This document shows, piece by piece, positions 1-7,552 of a DNA stretch of 8,592 bases; position 1 is the stretch's first letter, and every line of letters starts with the position of its first letter. Source of the stretch: Acidobacteriota bacterium (GTDB taxonomy: Bacteria > Acidobacteriota > Vicinamibacteria > Vicinamibacterales > CAVVIG01). The notes beneath the pieces are model-generated. The model worked only from the letters and a program-made list of their open reading frames with translations. It was not told the DNA's origin and searched no databases. Both the position numbers and the translations under genes were made by a program. The stretch lies in the NCBI GenBank assembly GCA_003222555.1, contig QHWL01000037.1, positions 1 through 8,592 of the forward strand, written 5' to 3'.

Positions 1-1056
1 GGGCTTCGGGGCGCGATCGAGGCACTTGACGATCGTGGCAGCGATCCGGTTGAGCGCCACGACGTGGACGGCGCCGCCCCGCGCGATGGCTTCGCGGGGC
101 ATCCCAAACACCACGCACGAGCTCTCATCTTCTGCAATCGTTTCCTGCCCGGCCCGCCGAAGGGCGACCATCCCGTCCGCGCCGTCACGCCCCATTCCGG
201 TCAGCAGGACACCGACGACGGAAATGCGGCGGAGCCGCGCCAGCGAGTGAAACAGAACGTCCACCGCGGGTCGCTGGTGGCCCACTGGCGGCCCCCGGCG
301 CACCCCCGTGCGCAGCCGCCCCCCCTGGTGCTCGACGATCAAATGATGGCCAGCGGGGGCCACAACGGCGACACCATGGCTCAACGGCTCGCCATCAGTC
401 GCCATCACCACGCGCATCGGGCAGACCTCGTTCAACCGTTCGGCAAACAAGCGGATGAACAGCGCCGGCATGTGCTGCACGATCACGATCGGTGGCGTAT
501 CGATGGGCAACTGCGTCAGCAGTGCCTCCAGCGCCTGGGGGCCGCCGGTCGACGCGCCGATCGCAATCAGCCCGCTGACGGGCCGGCTGATTTTGAGGTG
601 CGCGGCTCCTGCGGTCGCGTGAACCCGAGGCGTCGGCCGGGGATGAACCTGAGACGCGCGCAACTGGCGGATTCGCGTCTTCAGCCGGCTGGCGAGGGCG
701 ACGACCGAGCGCGGGTCCACCGGCTTCGGGATCACTTCGACGGCACCCGCCCGCAGGGCCTCCAGGCTCAGCGCAGATCCCGACGGCGTGTGCGAGCTGA
801 CGATGATGACCGGAATCGGCTGATGCTTCATCAAGTGCCGCAGGAAGGCCAGGCCGTCCATTTTCGGCATCTCGATGTCCAAGGTGATGACATCCGGGCG
901 GTGCTGCGCAATGAGCTTACTTGCGCTGAAGGCGTCGGCGGCCTCAGCAACGACCTCGATGTCGGGCTCTCCTCGCAGAGCGCCGGACAGCATCCGTCGG
1001 CTGGTGGCCGAGTCGTCGACGACCAGCACGCGGGTTTTTCGCTGGGTCGACACCAT
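1..1056 (-). CDS. cheB: CheB: chemotaxis protein-glutamate methylesterase/glutamine deamidase (3' end cut by window edge)
   Basis: CheB removes methyl groups from receptor glutamates and can deamidate receptor glutamines; phosphorylation by CheA activates it, giving adaptation feedback in the cytoplasm. I read 352 codons without a stop, so only a few C-terminal residues should be missing (E. coli CheB is about 349 aa). The receiver domain spans about residues 8-125, with acidic residues D14-D15, phospho-acceptor D60 in TLDIEMPKMDG, and K111 in the IPKP motif. A linker follows to about 158, then the methylesterase domain with S169 in GASTGG, H195 in QHMP and D291 in GMGRDG, which is the full catalytic triad. 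The ATG overlaps the upstream cheX stop by one base (TGATG) and has no convincing Shine-Dalgarno sequence, so translation is probably coupled. It is the last operon gene visible here. Confidence 0.96.
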   Translation of the reverse strand, partial: MVSTQRKTRVLVVDDSATSRRMLSGALRGEPDIEVVAEAADAFSASKLIAQHRPDVITLDIEMPKMDGLAFLRHLMKHQPIPVIIVSSHTPSGSALSLEALRAGAVEVIPKPVDPRSVVALASRLKTRIRQLRASQVHPRPTPRVHATAGAAHLKISRPVSGLIAIGASTGGPQALEALLTQLPIDTPPIVIVQHMPALFIRLFAERLNEVCPMRVVMATDGEPLSHGVAVVAPAGHHLIVEHQGGRLRTGVRRGPPVGHQRPAVDVLFHSLARLRRISVVGVLLTGMGRDGADGMVALRRAGQETIAEDESSCVVFGMPREAIARGGAVHVVALNRIAATIVKCLDRAPKP

Positions 1057-1685
1057 CAGCCGTTCGACGGCCGAACCCGAATCCTCCACGGCAGATCGTC
1101 CACGCACAGCCGGTAACCTTGCTCTGGCTCTCCGCTTGGATCGGCCAGGGGACTCCAGTCGAGCGGCAGGCGGCTTACCTTGGGAGGCTCCAGGTTGAAT
1201 GCCTGGCTGCCGCTCAGGTCGGTCAGCCACGCACCACAGATCATGTTCGCAAATTCTCCGATGCCGTCGAACACTTGATGTTCGCGCAGCTCAACCTCGT
1301 GCAGCTGGACCTCCTGGGACAGGCCCAGCAACGATGCCACCAGATGGCGGGCGAGGCGCACGGGCACTATGATTTCCATCGTTCCGGAAAACGCCGACCC
1401 GGTGAAGGTGAGCGACGCCTCCACCCATTCCGACAACTTTGGTCGGTCAACCCGCCCTGATACCTCCCGGGCGGAGCGGCCGTCTCGGCGTTTTAGCTCC
1501 GGAAATGGCGTCTCGATGAGCTGCTCGACCGGCGGGGCCAGGTGCTGGACGAGCGCGGCGAACCGATCTGGCTCGCACGATTCGACGAACGCGAAGAACG
1601 AGTTTTCGCACACCTCGACGATCGCGACAAAGAGCGCATCGACCGCGTCAGCGGTTATGGGTGCTGGCGATTCGTGATAGGACAT
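1056..1685 (-). CDS. cheX: CheX-like chemotaxis phosphatase with an enlarged N-terminal half
   Basis: CheX/CheC/FliY-family proteins dephosphorylate CheY-P and terminate the signal. This 209-aa protein carries the family active-site pattern D-x3-E-x2-N as D140-E144-N147 in DGIGEFANMICG, followed by P167/P168 about 20 residues on. Only one such motif is present, as in CheX rather than two-motif CheC. The preceding segment, about 88-122, reads like the strand-turn-strand plus helix that leads to this helix in CheX. A stretch of about 50 residues (roughly 35-85) between the first helix and those strands is longer than I expect from the roughly 155-aa Thermotoga CheX. The start is supported by GGAGG at 1695-1699, 9 nt upstream. 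The first 38 nt overlap the end of the response regulator gene in another frame, and the stop overlaps the cheB start. Placement beside a CheY-type gene supports the role; the symbol rests on the motif and context. Confidence 0.82.
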   Translation of the reverse strand: MSYHESPAPITADAVDALFVAIVEVCENSFFAFVESCEPDRFAALVQHLAPPVEQLIETPFPELKRRDGRSAREVSGRVDRPKLSEWVEASLTFTGSAFSGTMEIIVPVRLARHLVASLLGLSQEVQLHEVELREHQVFDGIGEFANMICGAWLTDLSGSQAFNLEPPKVSRLPLDWSPLADPSGEPEQGYRLCVDDLPWRIRVRPSNG

Positions 1686-2067
1686 CGCGCACGACCTCCG
1701 GGCGAAACGGCTTCCGAATGTAAAGGTTCACGTTCAGTTCCCGCACTTCCTCCTGGCGCAGCCGCGATCCGTCTGTCGAGATGACGATGCGCAGGATGTC
1801 TTTCCAGGCTTCTCGTCTGGCGATCTCGGTGAGCAGTTCGTACCCCGTCATGACCGGCATATTGATGTCGGTGAAGACTGCGTGCACCATGCAGGTCTCC
1901 AGGATGTGCAGCGCCTCGAGGCCGTTGGTGGCCTCATAAACTGTCCCGAGAGGCAGTTCCGTGAGATCCACGACCCGGCGGATCATGGTTCTCATCGTCG
2001 CCGAATCGTCCACAATCAGAATGTTGAGCGGTCGTGTCTCCGCCACTGCCGCCGTCTGCTCCGCCAT
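1648..2067 (-). CDS. cheY: Single-domain response regulator, CheY type
   Basis: A 139-aa stand-alone receiver, about 10 residues longer than E. coli CheY because of an N-terminal tail. It should take phosphate from CheA-P and act as the diffusible output to the flagellar switch. Visible conserved residues are the acidic pair D20-D21 (IVDDS), phospho-acceptor D67 (FTDINMP), T98 (VISTDG), and K119 (YIRKP). Y116, three residues before the lysine, occupies the place of the CheY switch tyrosine Y106. There is no output domain. The ATG at 2067 has GGAGG at 2072-2076, only 4 nt away, or GAGGA at 6 nt. The reading frame stays open upstream into cheD, but that part is the out-of-frame shadow of cheD. 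It lies 14 nt after cheD and its end overlaps the CheX-like gene, its likely phosphatase. Whether it drives the flagellar motor or another output cannot be told from sequence. Confidence 0.92.
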   Translation of the reverse strand: MAEQTAAVAETRPLNILIVDDSATMRTMIRRVVDLTELPLGTVYEATNGLEALHILETCMVHAVFTDINMPVMTGYELLTEIARREAWKDILRIVISTDGSRLRQEEVRELNVNLYIRKPFRPEVVRDVLSRIASTHNR

Positions 2068-2081
2068 CGGTCCTCCTCGAC

Positions 2082-2660
2082 CTAGAAGTCCGTTATCACG
2101 CGGCCGTCCACTTTCACGGTGACCTGGCCGTTGGCGACGGCCACTGTGACCGTCCGGGGCGCCGAGCCTCCGACCTCCTCGCCTTCGATCAGGATGCCGT
2201 TGCGCCACAGCACACGTCGCGCAGCCAGAACATTGCGCCGGCCCACGTTGAGAATCCCTTCCGATCCGTGCCCGGCGACGTCTGCGCCACCCACGATCCG
2301 CACCTTGCACCGCTTTTTCTGGGCCCCGAGACTGTAGGCCGCATGAAACAGCAGCGGAATGCCGGAATCGGAGAACACCGCGGGCTCCACTCTGGCGCGC
2401 TCGGCATTGATCTTTGCGTCGGGCAACAGGAAGTGCAGCATGCCCGCAATGCCGGCTGCCGGCTCCGTCAAACAGACGGCGACACAGCTTCCCAGCGCGA
2501 CGGTGGTGATCATGTCTTCCGGTTTGTCGGAGACCGCGAACTCGCCGATGCCCACACGCAGCCACCGTGCCTCGGTCGGAAGCGGTGCCACCTTGGGCTT
2601 CGCCTGCCGGAAATCGTCGTCGCGACGAGGGACGGCTCCGTGAGGGCTCTCTCTTGTCAC
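2082..2660 (-). CDS. cheD: CheD: chemoreceptor glutamine deamidase (GTG start)
   Basis: CheD converts specific receptor glutamines to methyl-accepting glutamates and in some species is regulated by CheC. The 192-aa protein contains the catalytic Cys59 in TTVALGSCVAVCL, His76 in AGMLHF exactly 17 residues later, and Thr53 six residues before the Cys. This spacing equals the T21/C27/H44 triad known for Thermotoga CheD, so the enzyme looks active. I chose the GTG at 2660 because it forms a GTGA overlap with the cheR stop (2659-2657). The frame stays open to 2807, but the added residues lie inside cheR, read as a shadow, and do not resemble CheD. The first 30 residues form a polar tail before the domain. 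No CheC is present in the window; the only phosphatase-like partner is the CheX-like protein two genes on. Confidence 0.94.
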   Translation of the reverse strand: MTRESPHGAVPRRDDDFRQAKPKVAPLPTEARWLRVGIGEFAVSDKPEDMITTVALGSCVAVCLTEPAAGIAGMLHFLLPDAKINAERARVEPAVFSDSGIPLLFHAAYSLGAQKKRCKVRIVGGADVAGHGSEGILNVGRRNVLAARRVLWRNGILIEGEEVGGSAPRTVTVAVANGQVTVKVDGRVITDF

Positions 2661-3502
2661 GGGCCCGCCCGCCGGTAAACGCCTGGCACGCACCAGCGCA
2701 ACCCGTGTTTGATCTCGCTCAGCCCCTCGGAGTGGGACAGGAACAGGTAGCCACCCGGCGTCAAGTGCCGCTCGAGCATGCCGACGACACGCTGCCGCGC
2801 CTCGCAATCGAAGTAGATCATCACGTTCCGGCAGAAGATAAAGTCGAAGGTGGCTCTCAGGCTGGTGACCTCGATGAGATTCAGCTCCCGGAAGTCGATG
2901 AGCCTGCGCACCGAGCGCTTCAACCGCACCAGCCCTTCCTGCTCGCCGATCCCTCGCTCGAAGTGACGCCGCAGGGTGGCTTGAGGCAAGTGAGCCACCC
3001 GACCCATCGGGTACACCCCGATACGCGCGGTCTGGATCGCCTGCCTCGAGAGATCCGAGGCCAGGAGGCGAATCCGATCATGTTGGGCGATTGGCACCCG
3101 GTCGAGGAGTGTGATGGCAATCGAGTACGCTTCGTCGCCAGTCGAACAGGCGGCGCTCCAGCCGGCAATCGGCCGTGAGGCTCGTCTGGTCAGCAGCGCC
3201 GGAACGACACGATTGGCCAGGAAGTGAAAATGGTCGGCCTCGCGAAAGAAACTCGTGTGATTGGTGGTGATGGCGTCGAGCACAGCCGTGAGCTCTGTGC
3301 CGGACTGGTCGCGCTTGAGATGCTTCAGATAGTCCGCAAACGTGGCGAACCCTCCCTGCCGCAGCCGTTTCTGAAGGCGGGCCATGACCATGGCCCGCTT
3401 GGAATCGCGCAGGGCGATGCCGCTCTTGGCGTACACCAGCTCTGATATCTTCCGCATATCGCTGTTGGTCAACCGGGAGGCCGCTGTTTCCACTTCAGAC
3501 AC
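2657..3502 (-). CDS. cheR: CheR: chemotaxis protein-glutamate O-methyltransferase (GTG start)
   Basis: CheR uses S-adenosylmethionine to methylate receptor glutamates. The 281-aa protein is the usual length (E. coli 286). An N-terminal helical domain (about 10-75) precedes the signature TTNHTSFFRE (79-88). The SAM-binding region has WSAACSTGDEAYS (115-127), a variant of the usual GEEPYS, followed by LASDLS (147-152), FDFIFCRNVMIYF (219-231) and HSEGL (257-261). The beta-subdomain loop contains GIGEQEG (184-190), a GxGxxxG arrangement like the corresponding RGTGPHEG of enteric CheR that docks receptor pentapeptides. The GTG at 3502 overlaps the cheW end by 8 nt and has a GAGGAG site at 3510-3515, 7 nt upstream. 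Its stop overlaps the cheD start, so expression is probably coupled to both neighbours. Confidence 0.96.
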   Translation of the reverse strand: MSEVETAASRLTNSDMRKISELVYAKSGIALRDSKRAMVMARLQKRLRQGGFATFADYLKHLKRDQSGTELTAVLDAITTNHTSFFREADHFHFLANRVVPALLTRRASRPIAGWSAACSTGDEAYSIAITLLDRVPIAQHDRIRLLASDLSRQAIQTARIGVYPMGRVAHLPQATLRRHFERGIGEQEGLVRLKRSVRRLIDFRELNLIEVTSLRATFDFIFCRNVMIYFDCEARQRVVGMLERHLTPGGYLFLSHSEGLSEIKHGLRWCVPGVYRRAGP

Positions 3503-4010
3503 GAACGAGCTCCTCGTCGGCGCCCAGCATCGAATCCAGATTCAACAGGATCTTGACCGTTCCCTTGATCTTCGCCAGCGCCTGCACGCAGTTGCCGTCG
3601 GCGACTTCGCCAAAATCGGGGGGCTCTGCGAGCTCATCGGCCGAAATGTTCATCACGTCGGACACTGAATCGACCACGACCCCCATCAGGACGGCGCCGC
3701 CGCTCTTTACCGCCACGTCGACGACGATAATGCACGTCCGTTCGGAATAGTCCTTGGCCGCCATCCCGAACTTCAACCGCAGATCCACAACCGGGATGAC
3801 CTTCCCTCGCAGATTGATGACGCCCTTGACGTAGGAGGGCAGCTGCGGCACGGTCGTAATGTCCATGACCTTGATGATCTCGCGCACCTTGAGCACCGAC
3901 ACCGCATACTCTTCGGCATCCAGGACGAAGGTCAGGTACTTGCCGGCAAATGCCTGCGTTGTCGCCGCGGCCGGCTCGACTGCCCTCCCGTCGCTCGTCA
4001 CGGCGTTCAT
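3495..4010 (-). CDS. cheW: CheW: chemoreceptor-CheA coupling protein
   Basis: CheW bridges receptor tips and the CheA P5 domain in the cytoplasmic signalling array. The 171-aa product is close to the E. coli length (167). After a disordered N-terminus of about 22 residues comes a single CheW domain, with YLTFVLDAEEYAV (25-37), VREIIKV (42-48), and the core VKGVINLRGKVIPVVDLR (61-78) including the NLRG arginine R68. The second subdomain follows with GVVVDSVSDVM (110-120), and KILLNLDSML (153-162) lies near the C-terminus. A TTG codon 33 nt upstream (4043) is in frame, but the ATG at 4010 is preferred because AAGGA (complement of 4020-4024) lies 9 nt before it. It is 45 nt after cheA, the longest gap in the operon, and overlaps cheR by 8 nt. 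Confidence 0.95.
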   Translation of the reverse strand: MNAVTSDGRAVEPAAATTQAFAGKYLTFVLDAEEYAVSVLKVREIIKVMDITTVPQLPSYVKGVINLRGKVIPVVDLRLKFGMAAKDYSERTCIIVVDVAVKSGGAVLMGVVVDSVSDVMNISADELAEPPDFGEVADGNCVQALAKIKGTVKILLNLDSMLGADEELVRV

Positions 4011-4055
4011 TGTTCCGTTTCCTTTCGGCAGACGCTGCGCCAACGAGCGGCTCGC

Positions 4056-5759
4056 TCACGCCGCATACGATGGCGCCTCTCGGTGCTTCAGGCGCATGAG
4101 CCCGCGAGCATCCAGAATGAGGCTGATCCGGCCGTCGGCCAGGATGGCGCCACCGGCGACTCCGGCAATGTTCACGAGCGCTTCTCCGAGCGACTTGATC
4201 ACGATCTCCTGCTTGCCGAGTAATTGATCGACCATCAGGGCCATGTGCCGCGGGTGGTCCTCGAGCACGATCACCACAGCCTCGTCCGGGTTCGTCACGG
4301 CGGCCGGGATGCGGAACAAGTCCGCCAACCGAACCAGCGGCAGCAGCTCCTCGCGCACCTGCACGACCCAGCCCTGCCCAGGAATGAAGTGTGTTCGATC
4401 GGGGGCGGGGCGAAGCGACTCGCGGACGACGAATGTCGGCAGCACGAACCGCTGGGCACCAACGCTCAGAAGAAGACCTTCAATGGTGGCCAGCGTCAAC
4501 GGCAGCTTGATGAGGAACGTCGCGCCCACGTCCGGAGAGCTCCGGATCTCAATCCGGCCCCGCAGCGTCTCGACGTTCCGGCGCACGACGTCCATGCCGA
4601 TGCCGCGACCCGAGATCTCGGTGAGCTCGCTGGCGGTGGAAAATCCCGGCCGGAAAATCAACGCGTGAATCTCCGACTCCGACAGCGCTGTGCCAGGTTC
4701 GACCAGCTTTTGCGCCACGGCTTTGCGATGGATCCTCTCCGTGTCGAGCCCGGAGCCGTCGTCGGCGACGGCGATGACAACGTTGCCGCCCTCGTGATAG
4801 GCGGTGAGCGACAGCCGTCCCTGCGGCGGCTTGCCGGCGCGGCGGCGAGTGTCGGCATCCTCGATGCCGTGATCGACGCTGTTCCGCAGCATGTGCATCA
4901 GCGGATCGCTGATTTCCTCGACGACCTTGCGATCGAGCTCCGTGTCTTCGCCGGAGACGACCAGGTCGAGGGCTTTGCCTGATTTTTGACTGAGGTCGCG
5001 CACGAGCCGGCTCATTCGCTGAAACGTCTGACGGATCGGTACCAGCCGCATGGCAATGGATCCCCGCTGCAGCTCGCTGGTGATCCGATGGAGCTGCGCG
5101 AGATTGCGATTGAGACGCTCGTCGGTCTTCCCGAGCACGTGCGGATCCTCATGAATCATCGACTGCACGATCGCCAGTTCCCCGACGAGATCGACGAGGC
5201 TGTCGAGCTTACGCGTGTCGACCTTGACGGTCGCTTGACTCGATCCGCCCTCGAGTCCGATCCGGCGTCCGCCTTGCGGCGATTCCTGGGCATCGTAGGC
5301 ATGTGGCGCTGGCGAAAACTCTTGATCGGCCGGCGCGGCTTCGCTGAGGTGATCCAGAGCGGTGATGAGGACCGCACAGCGATCGTGAAAATCGCTGCCA
5401 TCATGCCCGGCCAGGCGACCCTCGACGTCGCGCATCATGCCGGTCAGCAGATCGACCGACGCGAGAATGAGCTCGATCTCGGCAGCGCGAATGCGATGCT
5501 CCCCGAAACGAGCGCGATCCAGCAGATTCTCGACCCGGTGCGCGAGCTCTTCGACGCTGGCGAGGCCCAGCGCGCCCGCACCTGCCTTGATGGTGTGGAA
5601 CGGCCGAAACACGTCGTTGAGCGCCTTCCGGTCCTCGGGCGACGCCTCGAGCGTCAGGACGCTCGCCTCAAGCGAGCTGAGGTGATCGAATGTCTCGGAG
5701 AGGAAAATGGTGGCGAGTTCGGGGTCGGCTTCAAGAGCAGCCAGATCGGGATCGGCCAT
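4056..5759 (-). CDS. cheA: CheA: chemotaxis sensor histidine kinase lacking a P2 domain
   Basis: CheA autophosphorylates under receptor control and passes phosphate to CheY and CheB. The 567-aa protein shows P1/HPt (about 1-125) with H55 in FHTIKAGAG, P3 dimerisation helices (about 182-250), a P4 kinase domain with N-box LMHMLRNSVDHGIE (N293), G1 box DDGSGLD (333-339), F-box IFRPGFST (368-375) and G2 box GRGIGMD (384-390), and a CheW-like P5 domain (about 425-560). Between P1 and P3 there are only about 45 low-complexity residues, so the CheY/CheB-docking P2 domain is absent; E. coli CheA is about 654 aa. The residue after the HPt lysine is Ala59 instead of the usual Gly. The ATG lies 17 nt after the receptor gene, with GAGGG (complement of 5769-5773) 9 nt upstream. 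Confidence 0.97.
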   Translation of the reverse strand: MADPDLAALEADPELATIFLSETFDHLSSLEASVLTLEASPEDRKALNDVFRPFHTIKAGAGALGLASVEELAHRVENLLDRARFGEHRIRAAEIELILASVDLLTGMMRDVEGRLAGHDGSDFHDRCAVLITALDHLSEAAPADQEFSPAPHAYDAQESPQGGRRIGLEGGSSQATVKVDTRKLDSLVDLVGELAIVQSMIHEDPHVLGKTDERLNRNLAQLHRITSELQRGSIAMRLVPIRQTFQRMSRLVRDLSQKSGKALDLVVSGEDTELDRKVVEEISDPLMHMLRNSVDHGIEDADTRRRAGKPPQGRLSLTAYHEGGNVVIAVADDGSGLDTERIHRKAVAQKLVEPGTALSESEIHALIFRPGFSTASELTEISGRGIGMDVVRRNVETLRGRIEIRSSPDVGATFLIKLPLTLATIEGLLLSVGAQRFVLPTFVVRESLRPAPDRTHFIPGQGWVVQVREELLPLVRLADLFRIPAAVTNPDEAVVIVLEDHPRHMALMVDQLLGKQEIVIKSLGEALVNIAGVAGGAILADGRISLILDARGLMRLKHREAPSYAA

Positions 5760-5776
5760 GAGCGCACGCCCTCATA

Positions 5777-7366
5777 TCAGAATTTGCCGTACGTGCCCGT
5801 GTCACCCAACGCCGCCCGCTCCTCCGCGGAAGCGTTGTAGGGGCGAGTCGGCTGACGGCCGACCGGCAGCAGCGTCGCCGTGCGCGTGCGGGTCGATTTC
5901 GCCTGGGTCGGGGTATGCGTCGGCCGCGCGTCGCTGCGGCCGACCATCGTTTCCAGCCGCTCCACGAGTCCCATCGTGACGTCCGCCTGAGTGTTCAGCT
6001 GCTCGCACGCGGCGGCGCATTCTTCGGCCGTTGCGGCCGTCGTCTGCGTCACCCGTTCCATTTGGCGGATCGATTGCACAACCTGGTCGATACCGAGCGC
6101 CTGCTGTTTGCTGGCGACACTCACGTTGTCCACGAGGCCTTTGACGTCGGTCACTCGCTGGGTGATGGCCGCAAACGCTTCCGCCACCTGCACGACCTTT
6201 TGACCTCCCTCACCGGAGCTGGTGATGGCCTCCTCGATAAGTCCCGCCGTGTCCTTGGCGGCCTGGGCGGATCGCTGCGCCAGACTGCGGACTTCATCGG
6301 CCACGACCGCAAAGCCCATACCCGCTTCACCTGCGCGAGCCGCCTCGACGGCGGCATTCAACGCCAGGATGTTGGTCTGAAACGCAATCTCGTCGATGGT
6401 CTTGATGATTTTCGAGACGCGGTTGCTTGAATCCTTGATGCTCGTCATCGAGCTGACCATGTCGCCCAGAGCTTTGTTGGCGCTCTCGACGACGCGCGCC
6501 GCCTCGGCCATGAGCGCGGCGGCTTGATGGGATGACTCGGCGTTTGTTCGAGTCATCGACGCCATTTCCTCCATCGACGCTGAGTTCTCTTCAAGCGAGG
6601 CGGCCTGCTCGGCCGCGCCCTGCGACATCGACTGGGCAGACACCGACAGCTGCGATGAGGCATCGACCACGAGCTGCGTACCCTCGCCGAGCTCTCGGGA
6701 CACGCCGCCGAGGCTCGTGTTGATGGTTCGAACCAGCCAGACGACGAGGAGGCCAATGACGAGGGCCAGCACGATGACGGTCGCGGTGAGCAGTCGCGAC
6801 TGCGAATACGCAGTAGCGGCCTCATTACTCGCCTCGGACATGGACTCATCGTGACGCCGCACGATGCCTTGGGCTGTGTCCTCGGCGGACTTGAGGAGCG
6901 GGCTGGCGGTGGCCGTAATGATCTGTTGGGCGGTGGCGAAGCTGCCGCTGTCGCTCAGCGCGACGACTTGAGCGTGAATGGTCTTCCACTCGCTCAAGCT
7001 TTGCCGCAGCGCCCTCGCGGCGGCCCCGTCCGCTTCGCTCGTGAGCAAGGCGGCGAGGTCGTCAACCTGCCGGCTCGCGAGCTCATACTCGCTCGTGACG
7101 GCCGACTTCGACGACTCGTACAACCGTTTGTCATTGTCGAGCCCGGACCACAACACACTCTTCTCGCCACTTTCGATTTTGAACAGCGCGATCTGGATCT
7201 TCTGGGCGCGCTGCAATTCAGCCGAACGTTTCATGACCGTTTCGACGTCCGTTTTGATTCCCGACGAACCCCAGATCGCCACGCAGCCGGCCAGCACGGT
7301 CAGGAGCAGAAGAGCGCCGAAACCCGCGTACAGCCTCTTGCCAATCGTCCAGCGATCCGCGTGCAT
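5777..7366 (-). CDS. Methyl-accepting chemotaxis protein, two membrane segments, without clear HAMP domain
   Basis: This 529-aa chemoreceptor presumably senses ligand in the periplasm and controls CheA. The topology is: TM1 about 11-33, a helical periplasmic domain about 34-190 resembling a four-helix-bundle type, TM2 about 192-212, then cytoplasm. Only about 35 residues separate TM2 from the first methylation helix, so I see no full HAMP domain. The signalling hairpin is very well conserved ([20 protein letters not shown], 324-343, then [13 protein letters not shown]). Candidate methylation sites that fit the consensus are E259/E260 in [10 protein letters not shown] and E448/E449 in [11 protein letters not shown]254 and Q456 are possible deamidation sites. 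A 50-residue polar tail (478-529) ends in TYGKF, which fits the CheR-tether pattern x-aromatic-x-x-aromatic. It is the first gene of the operon; GGAGG (complement of 7376-7380) sits 9 nt before the ATG. Ligand unknown. Confidence 0.95.
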   Translation of the reverse strand: MHADRWTIGKRLYAGFGALLLLTVLAGCVAIWGSSGIKTDVETVMKRSAELQRAQKIQIALFKIESGEKSVLWSGLDNDKRLYESSKSAVTSEYELASRQVDDLAALLTSEADGAAARALRQSLSEWKTIHAQVVALSDSGSFATAQQIITATASPLLKSAEDTAQGIVRRHDESMSEASNEAATAYSQSRLLTATVIVLALVIGLLVVWLVRTINTSLGGVSRELGEGTQLVVDASSQLSVSAQSMSQGAAEQAASLEENSASMEEMASMTRTNAESSHQAAALMAEAARVVESANKALGDMVSSMTSIKDSSNRVSKIIKTIDEIAFQTNILALNAAVEAARAGEAGMGFAVVADEVRSLAQRSAQAAKDTAGLIEEAITSSGEGGQKVVQVAEAFAAITQRVTDVKGLVDNVSVASKQQALGIDQVVQSIRQMERVTQTTAATAEECAAACEQLNTQADVTMGLVERLETMVGRSDARPTHTPTQAKSTRTRTATLLPVGRQPTRPYNASAEERAALGDTGTYGKF

Positions 7367-7499
7367 GCTGCTTCTCCTCCGATCGATCCGATTCCCTCGA
7401 AGCCGGCCCGGCGCTCTTCACGAGTTGAACTCAATCGCGGCGCGGTCGGGCGAGAGCCGTCAAAAACGAGGGGCGCGAAATACGTGGTCTTATCTGAGT

Positions 7500-7528
7500 C
7501 TATCGGCGAGACGAGCCCACGGCGGTAG
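7500..7528 (-). promoter_or_regulatory. Candidate sigma-28-like promoter for the chemotaxis operon, proximal copy
   Basis: Reading the minus strand, CTACC (7528-7524) is followed after 16 nt by GCCGATAG (7507-7500). Compared with the enteric consensus TAAA-N15-GCCGATAA, the -10 matches 7 of 8 but the -35 only 2 of 4, and the spacer is one base long. It would start transcription near 7493, giving a leader of about 127 nt before the receptor ATG. Moderate to weak evidence. Confidence 0.4.
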
Positions 7529-7552
7529 ACGACGCGGTGGTCTTATCTGAGT

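Noticed and set aside
64..1116. 350-codon open frame on the plus strand
   Set aside because: It is antisense to cheB, whose minus-strand frame has every CheB motif; the plus-strand translation is an Arg/His/Gln-rich shadow with no domain.
2068..2565. N-terminal extension of the response regulator to 305 aa
   Set aside because: The added part is the out-of-frame reading of cheD; the ATG at 2067 has its own ribosome site and gives a normal receiver.
2661..2807. Longer CheD start at 2807
   Set aside because: The extra residues fall inside cheR in another frame; the GTG at 2660 makes a GTGA overlap and gives a normal CheD.
4011..4043. CheW start at the TTG at 4043
   Set aside because: The ATG at 4010 is better placed after AAGGA and gives the usual CheW length.
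4224..5840. Two long plus-strand open frames (252 and 284 codons)
   Set aside because: Both lie antisense to cheA and have no recognisable motifs; they are open because of high G+C.
7283..7294. Lipobox-like LAGC (residues 25-28) in the receptor's first membrane segment
   Set aside because: Chemoreceptors use this segment as a membrane anchor and need TM1 and TM2 together; a four-residue match inside a hydrophobic helix is expected by chance.
7421..7433. GAGTT-G-AACTC mini palindrome upstream of the receptor gene
   Set aside because: Five-base arms with a one-base centre are too short to claim as a site, and no repeat of it is seen.
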